Of a stretch of 55,711 bases of DNA, positions 11,517 through 22,197 are shown in pieces. The notes below the pieces were generated by a model. The model saw only the letters and a program-made list of their open reading frames with translations. It made no database searches and was not told where the DNA came from. How positions within the stretch are numbered: the first letter of the stretch is position 1; the number at the start of each line of letters is the position of its first letter. The position numbers were made by a program, and so were the translations under genes. Source of the DNA: Byssothecium circinans (Eukaryota; Ascomycota; Dothideomycetes; Pleosporales; Massarinaceae); NCBI GenBank assembly GCA_010015675.1, contig ML977049.1:1-55711 (forward strand). The letters run 5' to 3'.

Positions 11517-12689
11517 GATCCTCGGACCTTTTGGAAATTGCGCGAAAACTTCATATTGAGAGTTGTATGGTAGATGTACATGCTGTACGATCACAAGCAG
11601 AAAATAGTAACGGTGTGTTTTGTTCAGTTGAAGGACCCGCCTCCGTTATATGCAAACTGACTTGGTCAACGTTAACATGGTAGTGTTTCTTTCTAAAGCT
11701 TCGCCATGGGACGTATTAATACTTCTGTATCGAATAATCGAAAGAAACGATTGTGACCAAGCAGCCAAATGTCCTAGCAGAAAAAGAGAATAGCCAATCT
11801 GCCGAAGGTAAAGGTCTGTCCCAATGTTACTCCCTGGGCAAAGAGGAGCTTTGAGTAAATTGAAACAACGAACCAGACTAGAGATACATGTATATCTCAG
11901 GGGAGACAAGTATAGTTTGGTGATATGGCTATAGGTAGTATACAGATTCAGATGGTTACAGATTAACTTACGAGCGGATACAAATGGTGTTCTCATGAGG
12001 GTATGGAATGGAGGAGATCGCCGTCCCGCCAGAAGTAAAGTGTGGGTCTGAGCAATACCGTAGCGCGCAACCTAGAAGAATTGAAGTCTTCGTACAGTGA
12101 AGTCGTGTTTTTGACAGAGGCCAGAGAGACATTTAGGGGTTAAAAGTGCGAAGTCAAAGGCTTAGCAGAGCTCAGACTCCTTTTTAAGCTCCAGCAGGAC
12201 TGCAAAAATAATCCATTGATACCCTAAAGCGCGGTACAGTAAGGCAGAGGGAAACCCCCCTGTGTTCAATATAACGTATTGCTGTTAGCCTGCAGTGGAT
12301 GCTAGAAACATTCGCCCTATATTAATAAATCTCCACATGCGCTGCTATACTGCACAGCTCCCGAGCAACTTCCCAGCTTTCCTAGAAAAATTCAACATCA
12401 AGGAGTATACGTACTACATGGAGTAAGCGGAAGGCATCAGGAATCAGGGACCTGTAAATGATAATATGAATAAGCAACTAGACGCAATTGTGGAGATGCA
12501 CGTGGAAAGCATCTCCAAGCTGGACGGGTATCGTGGAAGTTCCAAGCATGGTCGATCGTGTCTATAAACGCGTCAAGACGACTATATTTCCAATACGAAT
12601 CCATTACGCCCTCCCCTAGCTACGTCCATATACATCACTCGCTGCTAACTGATGTGCATGTCGGCTCATGCTTCTATGACCATAGGATA
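11517..12689. other. Convergent intergenic region with possible decayed coding islands
   Basis: No intact gene. Two short plus-strand frames look more protein-like than their surroundings, at about 12036-12140 (ending in TAA) and 12337-12564 (interrupted by TAA at 12424-12426). They are not recognised and may be remnants. The remainder is AT-leaning with no structure seen. Confidence 0.4.
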
Positions 12690-14486
12690 TCAGCCACTCC
12701 GTCTCACAAACTTGAGAGCCACAGGTTCTTTCAGCTTTAGGCCCATCTCAAAGCTTACCCCAGACGATAGTTGAGCTTCAGCCTTCGCCAGTGCAGCTGG
12801 ACCGGTCCCATCTTCCAGCTCCACGGTATAGTCCTTGCAAATAGTAGCTACAGCAGCGCAAAACTCGATCCTGGCGAATCGCGACCCCATGCAAGAGCGG
12901 AAACCCTCAGCAAAAGGTATAAAGGCACCAGGCGCAGGCGTATGCTTTGACAACCAACGCTCCGGCTGGAACGATGAGACGGGATAAGGCGGTGAGTCGG
13001 ACGATTTGTGGAGCGGTCGGGGCCAATGCTTCGGGTGGCGATGCGTAGCGCTTGTGTTGATCATGGCCAAGGTATTTGGCGCAATCACATGTCTCACTCC
13101 ATCCACGTTTATGGCTTGAGCTTTCTCGTTGGTCTTGGGGAGGAATGGCAGCACAGTATACAGTCTTAGCGTCTCGTTCATCAGGGCTCCAACGTGACCG
13201 TCCATAATTTTCGTGTAATCCTGAGGATACGTCCATGCTGTTGGGTCGCGGCCGCCCACTACGTCGTCAATCCCCGTTTGGAGGGCTTTCTGGAAGTCGG
13301 GCCGACATGCGAGGAGGGAGAGGGCAAAGGTCATGGTATTGGCGCTTGTCTCGTGCCCAGCGAGGATGAATATGAAGAGGTTGCCAAAGACTGCGGCGTC
13401 CGGAATGCGGGATGCATGAGTAGAGCGTGCAGCGCTCACAAAGTTCTGGAGAAGATTGATATCTTCCGTTCGTCCTTTGCCTGCAGCTGTCTGTGTCTGT
13501 TCCTCAACCATTTCTTCCAGGTACTTCCGAAATTCGACAAATGCCTGCCTGGCTAGCCTATGCTCCTTGACTGGGGAAATATCTGCCATGTGTGAGTCCC
13601 CGCAGGCATGCGAAGAGAGTGGAATTGCTGCCTTACTAAGAATGGTTTGAGGCGTCATGAAGAGTGTGTTGTTGTACTTGAAAACAGCACTGATAGCCTC
13701 TGGATAGGTCAATTCATGCCCGCGAGGCTTTTCCAGCGCAACCTCCCATTCCATATCCTTGTTGAATAAGGCTTTACTTAGAACATGAAGCGCATATTGA
13801 TTTGCATGCAAGTTTAGATTCGAGACATGTCCAGCGGCGTGGTCCCAAGTTTCTAGCATCAGTTTGGCTTGACGAATGGCCTCGCGCCACACTGTGAGAT
13901 GGGTATTCTCATTAAAAGACGGTGATGCAATGCTGCGATATCTGCGATGCTCGTCACCCTCAGAAGCCGTTATGGTGGGTCCATAGATATTGAGCATGCC
14001 CAGCATGTTGGTGGGCTTGATGAAATCGTCATGGCGATGGCTGAGCTGCAGGATGACTTCGGGGTCGCAGGTCCACAAGACATTTCCGCCAGCTGAGGCT
14101 ATGATGAATGTATCGGTGCCCGCAATTTCGAACGGCTCATAGCCTACGCCCCACGTTCTGAAGAAGAGCGAGAGTCTGCACATGGTGAGTAAGGGTGTAT
14201 GTTGCTGTCAGGCAAACATACGGTAGCCATGACTGGGTGAAAGTCTCTGGAAGTTGCCGGAGAATTGGCAAGAGCGCTTCTTGGAGCAGTATCCAGGGTA
14301 TGGACTGAAAATAGACACTGTCTGGTGTTAACTTCAATCTGATATGGCGCGCGAGACTTACGGAGACACGATATATCTCAGGCCAGACCCACGAGCAAGG
14401 CGAACGTTGCGCTTTAAAGACCGATAATATGCTATGCCGTAGACGGCGATAAGGGGAACGAGGGCCGTCAGTAGTAGCCGAAACAT
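12690..14486 (-). CDS. Cytochrome P450 monooxygenase
   Basis: Three exons, 14486-14362, 14317-14222 and 14175-12690, give 568 aa. The N-terminus MFRLLLTALVPLIAVYGIAYY is a membrane anchor for the endoplasmic reticulum. The I-helix motif AGHETS lies near residue 345, the K-helix ExxR is ETLR near 405, and the haem loop is FAEGFRSCMG near 505 with the axial Cys. These are all essential P450 elements and the length is normal. The first intron is only 44 nt; its acceptor (CAG before TGTC) was chosen because it keeps the frame, while the more pyrimidine-rich TTTTCAG acceptor 14 bases later would break it. Family and substrate cannot be assigned by eye. Confidence 0.9.
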
Positions 14487-15428
14487 AGTGGATGCACTGT
14501 GGAAGAGCAGAGGGGTGCGAAGTCCTGACGGCACAGTTGTTTTTCTGACATCTAATCAAGATATGGTCAGGAGAGGCAGCTGATCTTCGAGCCAATGGCG
14601 TTGTTGATAGCGGTAGAAGGTGGATACGATTTGCGGCGTAGTTGTTGATGCTTGCGTTATCCCTAACTAATTGAAACATACAACCCGTACTTTTCTATAC
14701 ATAATATACCTATCAAGTGCGCCAAACCTTCAAGCGCGCCACATTTACTAATCCTTTTTAAAACTTTTATACTTTTAATAACCCTTTTAATACAGGATTA
14801 CTAAGGAAAACTGACTAGTTTAATGGGGTAGCTGTCTTAATAGTGTTTTACGTGATAGTAACTGCCTTCCCGTCGCTGCGTAGGTGTTCCCTATGTACGC
14901 GGTGGCCATGATCCTCTCTCTTTCTCTTCCTATCCTGAAGCTGATGTCGTACACGATCAAATGACGGGACGACCTGACCCCCGACGTGAGCTGCGACTGC
15001 GGAGATTGTAAATAAAAAGTAAAACAGGCACACCAAGACGGCCTGGCGTTCTGATTCGGCCCTGGGGGTCGCTGTTAAAATGAAGCTCTAAGCGAGAGGG
15101 AGCAAAAACTGCCTGAGAAGACTATATATATGTGGCCCGTGACGAGCCACGTGACTGCTTGGACCAATGGGAACCGTCTTTAAACAGTCGCACGAGAGAT
15201 GCATAAGGCGAAAGAAGGTGCTACGAGTCAGCGTGTTTAGGTGGCAGATGCGATTACTACCTAACCTTGCGGTACGAAAAGCAGGCAGCACTCAACCTCT
15301 CAATTCCCAACGCCCCTCTCCATACACTTCTCAACCTGCCTCTGCTCTTGCTCTTGCTCTTGCCCTTCAAGCCCGCGTCAGCACTCCTCCCAACCTTGAC
15401 CTTCTCGCCGCGCTCCTCGATAGACGTC
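14487..15428. other. Intergenic, AT-rich patch and divergent promoters
   Basis: Positions 14690-14860 are AT-rich with repeated CTTTTA/TAATA words, suggesting a small RIP-affected relic. TATATATA at 15122-15129 may belong to the gene starting at 15429, though about 300 nt away. The 5' leader near 15340-15366 has tandem TTGCTC repeats. No gene was seen. Confidence 0.45.
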
Positions 15429-15839
15429 ATGGCTGACCCAAGCATTACCGAGGTACCGCATCCCTCATCTCCCCCGTCGTGTCGCGTCGCGTCGCGTCGC
15501 ACCCAATGTTACCGACATGCACCTAACATACAACAGTCCGCCATGGGGGTTTGCGTCCCCCTCACCATCGCCATCGCCGAACGCGACACAATCGCCGAGG
15601 AGGACCGGACGAGCTACGACGACTTCTGCAAACACACCTTATCCCGAGGCGACACCTACTCTGGCTTCTTCTACAACCGAACCCACGTCTGGTTCAAGGT
15701 CCACGACGCCGACACGCACCAAGTTATCGCCGAGAAGAAGTTCAAGGGCAGTGGCAAGGCCATGGAGTATCTTCTTCAACGCCCGGGTGTGAAAGCTGAG
15801 GAATTGACGCTGGACGGACCTGTTGCCAAGCCTACCTGA
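15429..15839 (+). CDS. Small hypothetical protein, 108 aa
   Basis: The first exon (15429-15452) encodes only eight residues, MADPSITE. After an 84-nt intron (GTACCG...ACAG, branch site CTAAC near 15522) the second exon (15537-15839) encodes the rest. The protein is hydrophilic and has no signal peptide or membrane segment. Notable segments are YDDFCKHTLSRGDTYSGFF, NRTHVWFKVHDADTH and a Lys-rich KKFKGSGKAMEYLL. The codon pattern and the splice signals support a real gene. I do not recognise the family. An unspliced reading from 15267 adds a low-complexity Leu run and is less likely. Confidence 0.65.
   Translation: MADPSITEVPHPSSPPSCRVASRRTQCYRHAPNIQQSAMGVCVPLTIAIAERDTIAEEDRTSYDDFCKHTLSRGDTYSGFFYNRTHVWFKVHDADTHQVIAEKKFKGSGKAMEYLLQRPGVKAEELTLDGPVAKPT
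15481..15500 (+). repeat. GTCGC pentanucleotide microsatellite in an intron
   Basis: Four perfect GTCGC units lie within the intron of the small gene at 15429-15839. Confidence 0.85.
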
Positions 15840-16985
15840 AGCGATGTCTTGGCTGAGCGGACCGGTGAAGGTCAAGCCTGATACCAGCTACCATGTGGGT
15901 TGACCACACCGGCGGTACCCGCCGACATTGGATGAGACTAGGCTCGCAGCCACGCTAGTCCATATTAGGAATAACCCCATCCTTGACCGGAGCATGTACC
16001 GCTCATCTTCAGCATTGTAGATAGAATGAATGAAGGAAGGGAGAGAAAATAAAGAAAAAGTGCAGGAGTAAGGTTGAGAGGAACCAAACACCATTTGACA
16101 GCTGTAAGGACTGTCTACCAGATGCCGCGCCTTCATGCGCCATGAAAGAACCGTGAAACCATGTACAAAAAAACCCGTGAAATCATAATGCCCAGACTCA
16201 TGTGCGACCAGAGTACTCCTTGTAGGGAGCGAGCATCTTGAAAGTGGTCGACAACGCGGAGTAGGGCTTCCGCGATTACAGACCTGACAACCCAGTCGTC
16301 GAGTTCTGCAGCAATTCATCTGGAAAAGAATGGATTGATAGGGCGGAAATCTTATTTGTTGTACAGTGTTATTTGTTGCTGGTTCGTTACCTTTGTATGC
16401 AGAGGACCGGGTACTACCGCCCGTACGGACCAAAAGCCGGGATTGTTTTCCGCCTTCGGTGAATTCCAAATGCTTGAGGGTAAAAAGGCGTATATGTAGA
16501 GTGCGAAGGCGTGGCTTGACGGAATAGTACCATTGTTTCAAGAGGTAGGCCATGACTAAGGACAAGATAAACTCTCTTAGCATGTTTGCGGATGGCCGTA
16601 TGAGAAGCACACCCCCGATTTGGACGAGCGAGATAGTGGTGGTTCAAGTGTTTGCACCTTATCTTTTTCTTCCCTTGCGAACTCTAATTGCACCCTTCGA
16701 GAATCTTCTCGAAAATCCCCCCTTGAAAATCTCCTCGAAAGTCGCCTCGAAATATCGCGTCGCCCCCATAAAACCATGACTACTAAAGCGCCACTGGTAG
16801 TGGTGGCAGGTCCGACACAGACTACCTAGGTAGGGGTGAAAGATAGATGGTACAATCGCTGCAACGGCTTGATGCCATGGAGACCCGTATCATATCTGGC
16901 ATACAGGGCGGAAGCATTCTACCAGTCTCCTCGTCAAAGTCACCTGCCTCTGTTGCTTCGGCAGCGCTGAACATGTAGCAAACAC

Positions 16986-17167
16986 CAACCGCTGGTTTTA
17001 CAGAACATGAGCGAAACGAGCGGCTGCTTGTTTCGAGGAACGCAAGTGAAAACCAGCAACCGGTTTTGTGAAACGTGGATACCATGGTAAGCAAAAACTA
17101 GCAACTGGTTCTGTGCAACATAAGTGAAAACCAGCTGCTGCTGGTTTTGCGGAACGCAAGCTAAAAC
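16986..17167. repeat. Degenerate minisatellite, about five units of 33-45 bp
   Basis: Units start near 16986, 17021, 17057, 17102 and 17135. Each carries a GGTTTTG-like core (GGTTTTA, TGTTTCG, GGTTTTG, GGTTCTG, GGTTTTG), then AAC-GCAAG/CATAAG and an AAAACCAG-like end. On the minus strand one frame reads as repeated LVFTYVAQNQL-like units, but this is probably a by-product of the DNA repeat. Confidence 0.7.
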
Positions 17168-17181
17168 TACTCCGCAAGGAT

Positions 17182-17523
17182 TCATGTAGGATGCTCAGAG
17201 AAGTGGGAGCCAACATGATGAAGCCATGACTGTCGGCGAGTCGATAGATTTGGTCCGTCCAGAGTTCCGATGCGAATGGTTGTGCTACAGGTAGATTTGC
17301 AGCCGAACAACGGAAATAATGCAAGGATCGCTTCTAACTGCTGCAAATCAGGCATGGGCGACAAGGGTTTAGGAACCGCATATACAATAATCCTTTTGGC
17401 GGAAGCACTGGTACTTTGAGTGGTATAGGAAAAGTGTCTGTTCGCCTTTATGCATCTTTCACAGCGTAGTTGCTCTGGTAAGAACCTACATTCGACGGCC
17501 TTTTTGAACTCGCCCTTCCTCAT
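17182..17523 (-). pseudogene. Possible remnant of a Zn2Cys6 transcription factor
   Basis: A 113-codon frame contains ECRFLPEQLRCERC followed by IKANRHFSY, resembling the second half of a fungal binuclear zinc cluster (Cys-x8-Cys-x2-Cys-x6-Cys). The first two cysteines are missing and the last is replaced by Phe. No upstream exon supplying the missing cysteines was found. The call is tentative; a chance frame is possible. Confidence 0.25.
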
Positions 17524-17890
17524 ATTACTTAATGAAAGACTTGGCTACCTCGAAGTATTAAGGAACAGGAAAAGCGTAAGATCGGCTTGGCGACAAATTT
17601 AGTTGTATCTAGGGCCATTATGACAAACAAATTTCGATGGTGGGAGGTTTTCAACAAATTCGCCGGGATGTTATTGTACCATGGTATTTGTGGGTGTTAT
17701 GGCAAAGGATTCGGGAGATGAGGTAATTGTCACGGCCTCGCAGAAGGACTCCTTTTGGAAACTGACGCAGGCGGATTTAGGCTGTTGAACGGGTTTTTGC
17801 AGGAGAGAATGCGAAAGTTGGTTAACACTTTCCATTTCTTCACTAACTGTTCCAAAAACCAGAGATGCACCAACCGAGCGTCCAAGCTAT

Positions 17891-19006
17891 TCAAGGTCTA
17901 CTTGCCTTCCCTATCCTCAAAATCTCTCTTTCAATGGCACTCCCTAGTGATTCTGTAGTCCCACTTTCGCCACCCATATCTGGCGTAATAACAGCCGCCT
18001 CCTCCTTCTCCAACACGTTCTCAATTGCCTTCAACATCGCTGCTGCCGCATCCGTGAACCCAAAGTGTTCTAACATCATCTGTCCTGCCCAGATCATCCC
18101 TACTGGATTCGCTATCCCTTTGCCAGCAATATCCGGCGCACTTCCATGCACTGGCTCGAACAGACTCGGGAAATTCCCCTCCGGATTGATATTCGCGGAA
18201 GGCGCAATCCCAATTGTTCCCGTACACGCCGGTCCTAAGTCGCTCAAGATGTCGCCGAACAAGTTGCTACCGACAATGACATCAAACTGTTCGGGCTTGA
18301 GTACCATCCACGCCGTCAGGATATCAATATGGAACTTATCGAGCCTGACGTCCGCATAATCTCCGTCATTATGCAGGGCCGCCATTCTCTCGTCCCAGTA
18401 CGGCATCGTAATACTGATCCCATTGCTCTTTGTCGCGCTTGTGAGATGTTTCTTCGGCCGACTCTTTGCCAACTCCAATGCATATTTGATGACACGATTG
18501 ACACCCACACGCGTCATGACCGTCTCTTGAATCACAATTTCGCGCTCCGTATTCTCAAACATTCTACCCCCAATCGAACTGTACTCTCCCTCGGTATTCT
18601 CTCTCACCACCCAGAAGTCGATATCCCCTGGCTTCTTATTCGCCAACGGCGTCGGCACGCCTGGCATAAGTCGGCAAGGCCGCAGATTTATGTACTGATC
18701 GAATTCTCTTCGGAATTTTAGGAGAGATCCCCATAGAGACACATGATCAGGTACGACGGCTGGCAAACCTACGGCACCAAAGTATATAGCGTCGAATTTC
18801 GAGAGGGTCGCTTTCCAATCTTGAGGCATCATGTTTCCGTGCTTGAGGTAGTAGTCGCAACTCGCGAAGTCGAAGTCGGTAAACTCGAGAGAGAGGTTGT
18901 AGACAGAAGCTGCGGCCTTGAGACACCGGATGCCGTAGGGCATGACTTCGGTGCCGATGCCATCGCCGGGAATGACTGCGACTTTGAGAGTTCGGGACGG
19001 ACTCAT
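17891..19006 (-). CDS. Tartrate/D-malate dehydrogenase-like enzyme (isopropylmalate DH family)
   Basis: A single exon encodes 371 aa, the normal family length. VAVIPGDGIG opens the fold; KFRREFDQYINLRP carries substrate-binding arginines; VRENTEGEYSS is characteristic of the tartrate dehydrogenase branch (TTUC) rather than LeuB; GSNLFGDILSDLG holds the metal-binding aspartates; FEPVHGSAPDIAGKG binds NAD. The enzyme should oxidatively decarboxylate a 2-hydroxy-dicarboxylate with NAD and a divalent metal, probably in the cytosol. The start at 19006 matches the family N-terminus. Neighbouring genes do not define a pathway. A decarboxylating D-malate or isopropylmalate activity is the alternative. 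Confidence 0.92.
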   Translation of the reverse strand: MSPSRTLKVAVIPGDGIGTEVMPYGIRCLKAAASVYNLSLEFTDFDFASCDYYLKHGNMMPQDWKATLSKFDAIYFGAVGLPAVVPDHVSLWGSLLKFRREFDQYINLRPCRLMPGVPTPLANKKPGDIDFWVVRENTEGEYSSIGGRMFENTEREIVIQETVMTRVGVNRVIKYALELAKSRPKKHLTSATKSNGISITMPYWDERMAALHNDGDYADVRLDKFHIDILTAWMVLKPEQFDVIVGSNLFGDILSDLGPACTGTIGIAPSANINPEGNFPSLFEPVHGSAPDIAGKGIANPVGMIWAGQMMLEHFGFTDAAAAMLKAIENVLEKEEAAVITPDMGGESGTTESLGSAIEREILRIGKASRP

Positions 19007-19718
19007 GGTGAAACTGAATAAATGCTTTGTGTCGTGAAAAGTGTAATAGTCGCGTTTGCGTGTTTATTTTATCTTCGCAATGGTGGTGACAGTGCGACAT
19101 CGGCTTACCCGTGAGGTTACAAGCGGAAAAGTATCCGCTTTGTGCGGGGAAGAACGGCTTTCGCGGGGTTGATGAGCTTTGCCGACATTTACTGAATTTT
19201 GACCTTCTCATTCCGTTCATACGTTTTGTTCCTAGGCTTTCTGATTTTCCGAAGGTTGTTTATGCGCTCCAGGGAGGGGGAATGAAGGACTTTGCGAATT
19301 TGTTGCCGTGACGGGAACGACCGGTTCCTTCCTTCAGTCACATTTTTGTCGAACTCTATCAGTCAATTTCTAGGTACGCGAAATTCTAATTACGTCACAC
19401 AACTTATCTGCTATTGAGAGATTTGATAACATAGAGCATATGGAGACGCTCTATATATTAAATTCAAGCCTGGGAAACAAGTTAGTACCCACCAGGCCAG
19501 ATGTTTTGAAGTGAGGCTTGTGTCGAAGCCGCATCTCAACCTCACGAATACAAGAAATTTCACAACACGAACTCGCCAACAACCGTTTAACATTGAAGTA
19601 ACTTTACATTATCTCATGCATGGATGTCAAAGCTTCTGGCGTTAGCTTTTAATGTGTCGTGTCTTGAACTCGGTTCTTTCCTTTTGATTTTCAAAGCTTC
19701 CAAAACCCACCTACGCAC
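19007..19718. other. Intergenic, promoter of the tartrate dehydrogenase gene and 3' region of the DJ-1 gene
   Basis: No gene was seen. Frames at 19111-19311 and 19624-19992 are featureless or shadows of the DJ-1 gene. Confidence 0.5.
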
Positions 19719-20426
19719 TCACTTCCCCCTCGCATCCTCCCACCCCTTCCCCCTCCTCTCAAACTCCATGATCTCACCCACCCACTCCGCCCTCTCCCTC
19801 CCAACCAGCGTCTCCACAATCCACAAGCTCGCATCGATCCCCGAGCTCACTCCCCCGGCAGTCACGATCCGCACTCCGCTCTCCGTAGCCCCAGCATCCA
19901 CCCACCGCTCCCTCACAGCATTGATTCCGGACTTCCCTTCGCCACCGGCTGCCTGGTCGGCAAACTGGACAAGTTGCTCAAAGCACGTGTGATGCGTGGT
20001 GACTGTACGATTCGCCAGCACGCCCGCGGCAGCGAAGAATAACGCGCCGGTGCATACAGATTGCAGGATACGCGAACCCTGCCCCACCCTCGGTTCCAAC
20101 GCCGCAAACTTCCGGATCAAGGCGTTGATCTCTTCCCCCTCTTTGGTCTTCAACAGCTCCTCGATCGTTTCAGGCGGAGCGCCAGGAACGACTAAGATGT
20201 CGAAATCGCGAATCCTCCCCTCGATATCCGCGAACGTGGCGTCTGGAACGTAGGTAAGCGCGTTCGCAGACGACTTTACTGGATTATGGTGCGCAAAAGT
20301 GGTGGTGGTGAAGTGGCGGGGTTCGTTGGGAGGAGGGTTTGTAGAGTAGGTTTCCACGGGGCCGGAGAAGTCGATGATGTCGGCGCCGGGGTAGAGGAGG
20401 ACTGCTACGTTGAAGAGAGGAGCCAT
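19719..20426 (-). CDS. DJ-1/PfpI-family protein (ThiJ-like)
   Basis: One exon encodes 235 aa. VAVLLYPGADIIDFSGPVE at the N-terminus and FDILVVPGAPP are typical of the DJ-1/PfpI fold with its conserved acid. The nucleophile elbow is VCTGALFFAAAG, with the catalytic Cys followed by an HHTCFEQL segment. IVTAGGVSSGIDASLWIVE is the C-terminal family motif. This subgroup includes isonitrile hydratase-like and glutamine-amidotransferase-like proteins. A substrate cannot be given. A TATA box at 20511-20520 lies 85 nt upstream of the ATG. Confidence 0.92.
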   Translation of the reverse strand: MAPLFNVAVLLYPGADIIDFSGPVETYSTNPPPNEPRHFTTTTFAHHNPVKSSANALTYVPDATFADIEGRIRDFDILVVPGAPPETIEELLKTKEGEEINALIRKFAALEPRVGQGSRILQSVCTGALFFAAAGVLANRTVTTHHTCFEQLVQFADQAAGGEGKSGINAVRERWVDAGATESGVRIVTAGGVSSGIDASLWIVETLVGRERAEWVGEIMEFERRGKGWEDARGK

Positions 20427-20510
20427 GAGGGAAATATAAAGATTTGATGGTGGAGAATAGTAGTTCAGTAGTAGAACGAGTTTGGATGTGGCTTCGGTCG
20501 CATGTGGTGA

Positions 20511-20520
20511 GGCTTTTATA
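20511..20520 (-). promoter_or_regulatory. TATA box of the DJ-1/PfpI gene
   Basis: Read on the minus strand the site is TATAAAAGCC, about 85 nt before the start codon at 20426. Confidence 0.5.
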
Positions 20521-20786
20521 GGGTAAATGACTTGCGCGGGACGGGTGGTATGTTTACGGCCGGTCCGTGTATATAAACTCCACGTTCAGGTACGCACTTC
20601 TGTCTCGATATCTTCGGCACAGAATCACGTCATAAAAGGAAGGTAACACGTGACAGGTCGAACATCCTCCGTGCGACTTTCTTATTGATTGGGGTAGGTT
20701 GTCTGCAAGAAACACCGAGCACGGTGTCGCAATCGTCAGCACTACAACACCACTTCACTGCTCTGGTCCCCTTAAAACCACCCATT

Positions 20787-22197
20787 CTACGGCAGAACCT
20801 TCTTCAACACTTCAACCAAGCTCCTAATCTCCTCTTCAGTGTTATAATGCACCATACTGACCCTCGTCACGCCCTCCGCCTCCAACCCCAGCACCTCATC
20901 GCACAGCCTCTTCGAGTAGAAATGTCCCCATCTGAACCCAAAGTTACTCAACTTCTCTGCATCTTCAACAATCTTCCTTGAACTGACACCTTTGACCGTG
21001 AAACTGATGGTGGGTACTCTGACCTTAGAATCCGTCGACGTCAATCCATGGACCGTGATGTCATCGCGAGAAGTGAGGAAACCAAGTAGGATAGTTTGGA
21101 TTTTCTCCTCATGGGCGGCGATGGCGTCGAAGCCAATGGAGGAGAGGTATGCGGTGATCTGGGGGATGGACTGCACGGCTTCGTAGTTTGAGCCTGCGAG
21201 GCCGAGTTTGTCTTCCAGAGTCTTTGTGGGGTTGAAGAAGTGCGTGAGGGGTTTGATGTGTTGCTGTGCGGCGTTGCTGGCGTAGAGGACTGATATGTGG
21301 GGCCCGTACACCTGGTATACTTTTAACGTCCCTCATCTCCCGCGCAGAAGCTTTTGAGTAGAAGAGAATGGAAATGGGGGTGAGGATGGCATACCTTATA
21401 CCAACTAAAAGCATAAAAGTCCACTCCAAACTCCCTCACATCAACTGCCCTATGCGGCGCATAGCTAACCCCATCAACACAAAACAACGCACCAACAGAA
21501 TGAACCGCCTCCGCAATCGCTTTGATATCATGGATCCCACCCAGGATGTTCGACACATGCGTACACGCTACAAACTTGACCTTATCGCTTAGAAGCGGCT
21601 TCAAGTTCTCGGGGTTTAGTTTGAGTTCCGGCTTCTCAGCAACCCACCATTTGACTTTGAGGTTGAGGCGGTCGGCGAGATGGAGCCATGGCTTGACGTT
21701 GGTTTCGTGTTCCATTTTGGAGAGGATGATCTCAGAGCCTTCAGGGATTTTGAGGGCATAGGAGAGGTTCATAAAGAGTTGTGTTGTTGATGTGCCGAGA
21801 ACTGGGTTTGCTGATTAGTATCGTGACGGGGGTGTTGCTGGCAACGTGAAGGGTGTATGTGTGTACCGATTTCATCTCTCCCAGCGTTCATGTACTTAGC
21901 GGCCGCCTGGTATCCTTCTTCGTACTTGGTGTTTGACTGCCTTCCTGTATGGTACGAAGCACCGAGCTGAACGTTCGTCTTGGAGAGGTATTGTGTAATG
22001 CTGTCGTATTGTCAGCATCATGTTTTTCAGTCTCCATTTGGTATATAAGTGACCCGAGGAGAAATAGGAGAAGATTCTCACGAGTCCACGACATCACCCA
22101 GAGCCTGACTCCCCCCCGCGTTATCAAGAAACACCTGGTCCTGCTTCAGCGCGGGGAAGCGTTCCCTCGCCTTCGCAACGTCAAAAGTAGCTGCCAT
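20787..22197 (-). CDS. Class V aminotransferase (cysteine desulfurase-like), PLP-dependent
   Basis: Four exons, 22197-22082, 22000-21867, 21801-21395 and 21311-20787, join in frame to 393 aa. VFLDNAGGSQ is the N-terminal substrate-loop motif, YHTGRQSN follows, and EHETNVKPW and THVSNILGGIHD are class V signatures. FCVDGVSYAPHRAVDV supplies the PLP-binding Asp, and SWYKVYGPHISVLY carries the Schiff-base Lys. The three introns are 65-83 nt with GT-AG ends. Fungal proteins of this group are annotated as cysteine desulfurase-related or isopenicillin-N-epimerase-like, usually with unknown substrate. No Fe-S scaffold gene is nearby, so a housekeeping NFS1 role is unlikely. Confidence 0.92.

Larger units (their letters stand above)
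15840..17890. other. Two-kilobase stretch without a confirmed gene
   Basis: A possible short spliced minus-strand gene lies in 15890-16600: a GTAACG...TTTTCCAG pair and codon-like text such as KMLAPYKEYSGRT before a TGA at about 16200. No full model closes. A degenerate minisatellite occupies 16986-17167, and 17182-17523 (minus) holds a possible Zn2Cys6 remnant. Nothing else was recognised. Confidence 0.4.

Noticed and set aside
10956..11594. 212-codon minus-strand frame
   Set aside because: It lies opposite the last MFS exon and mirrors its codon bias; no domain.
14137..14679. 180-codon minus-strand frame before the P450
   Set aside because: It reads through the two P450 introns; the spliced exons in other frames give the expected N-terminus.
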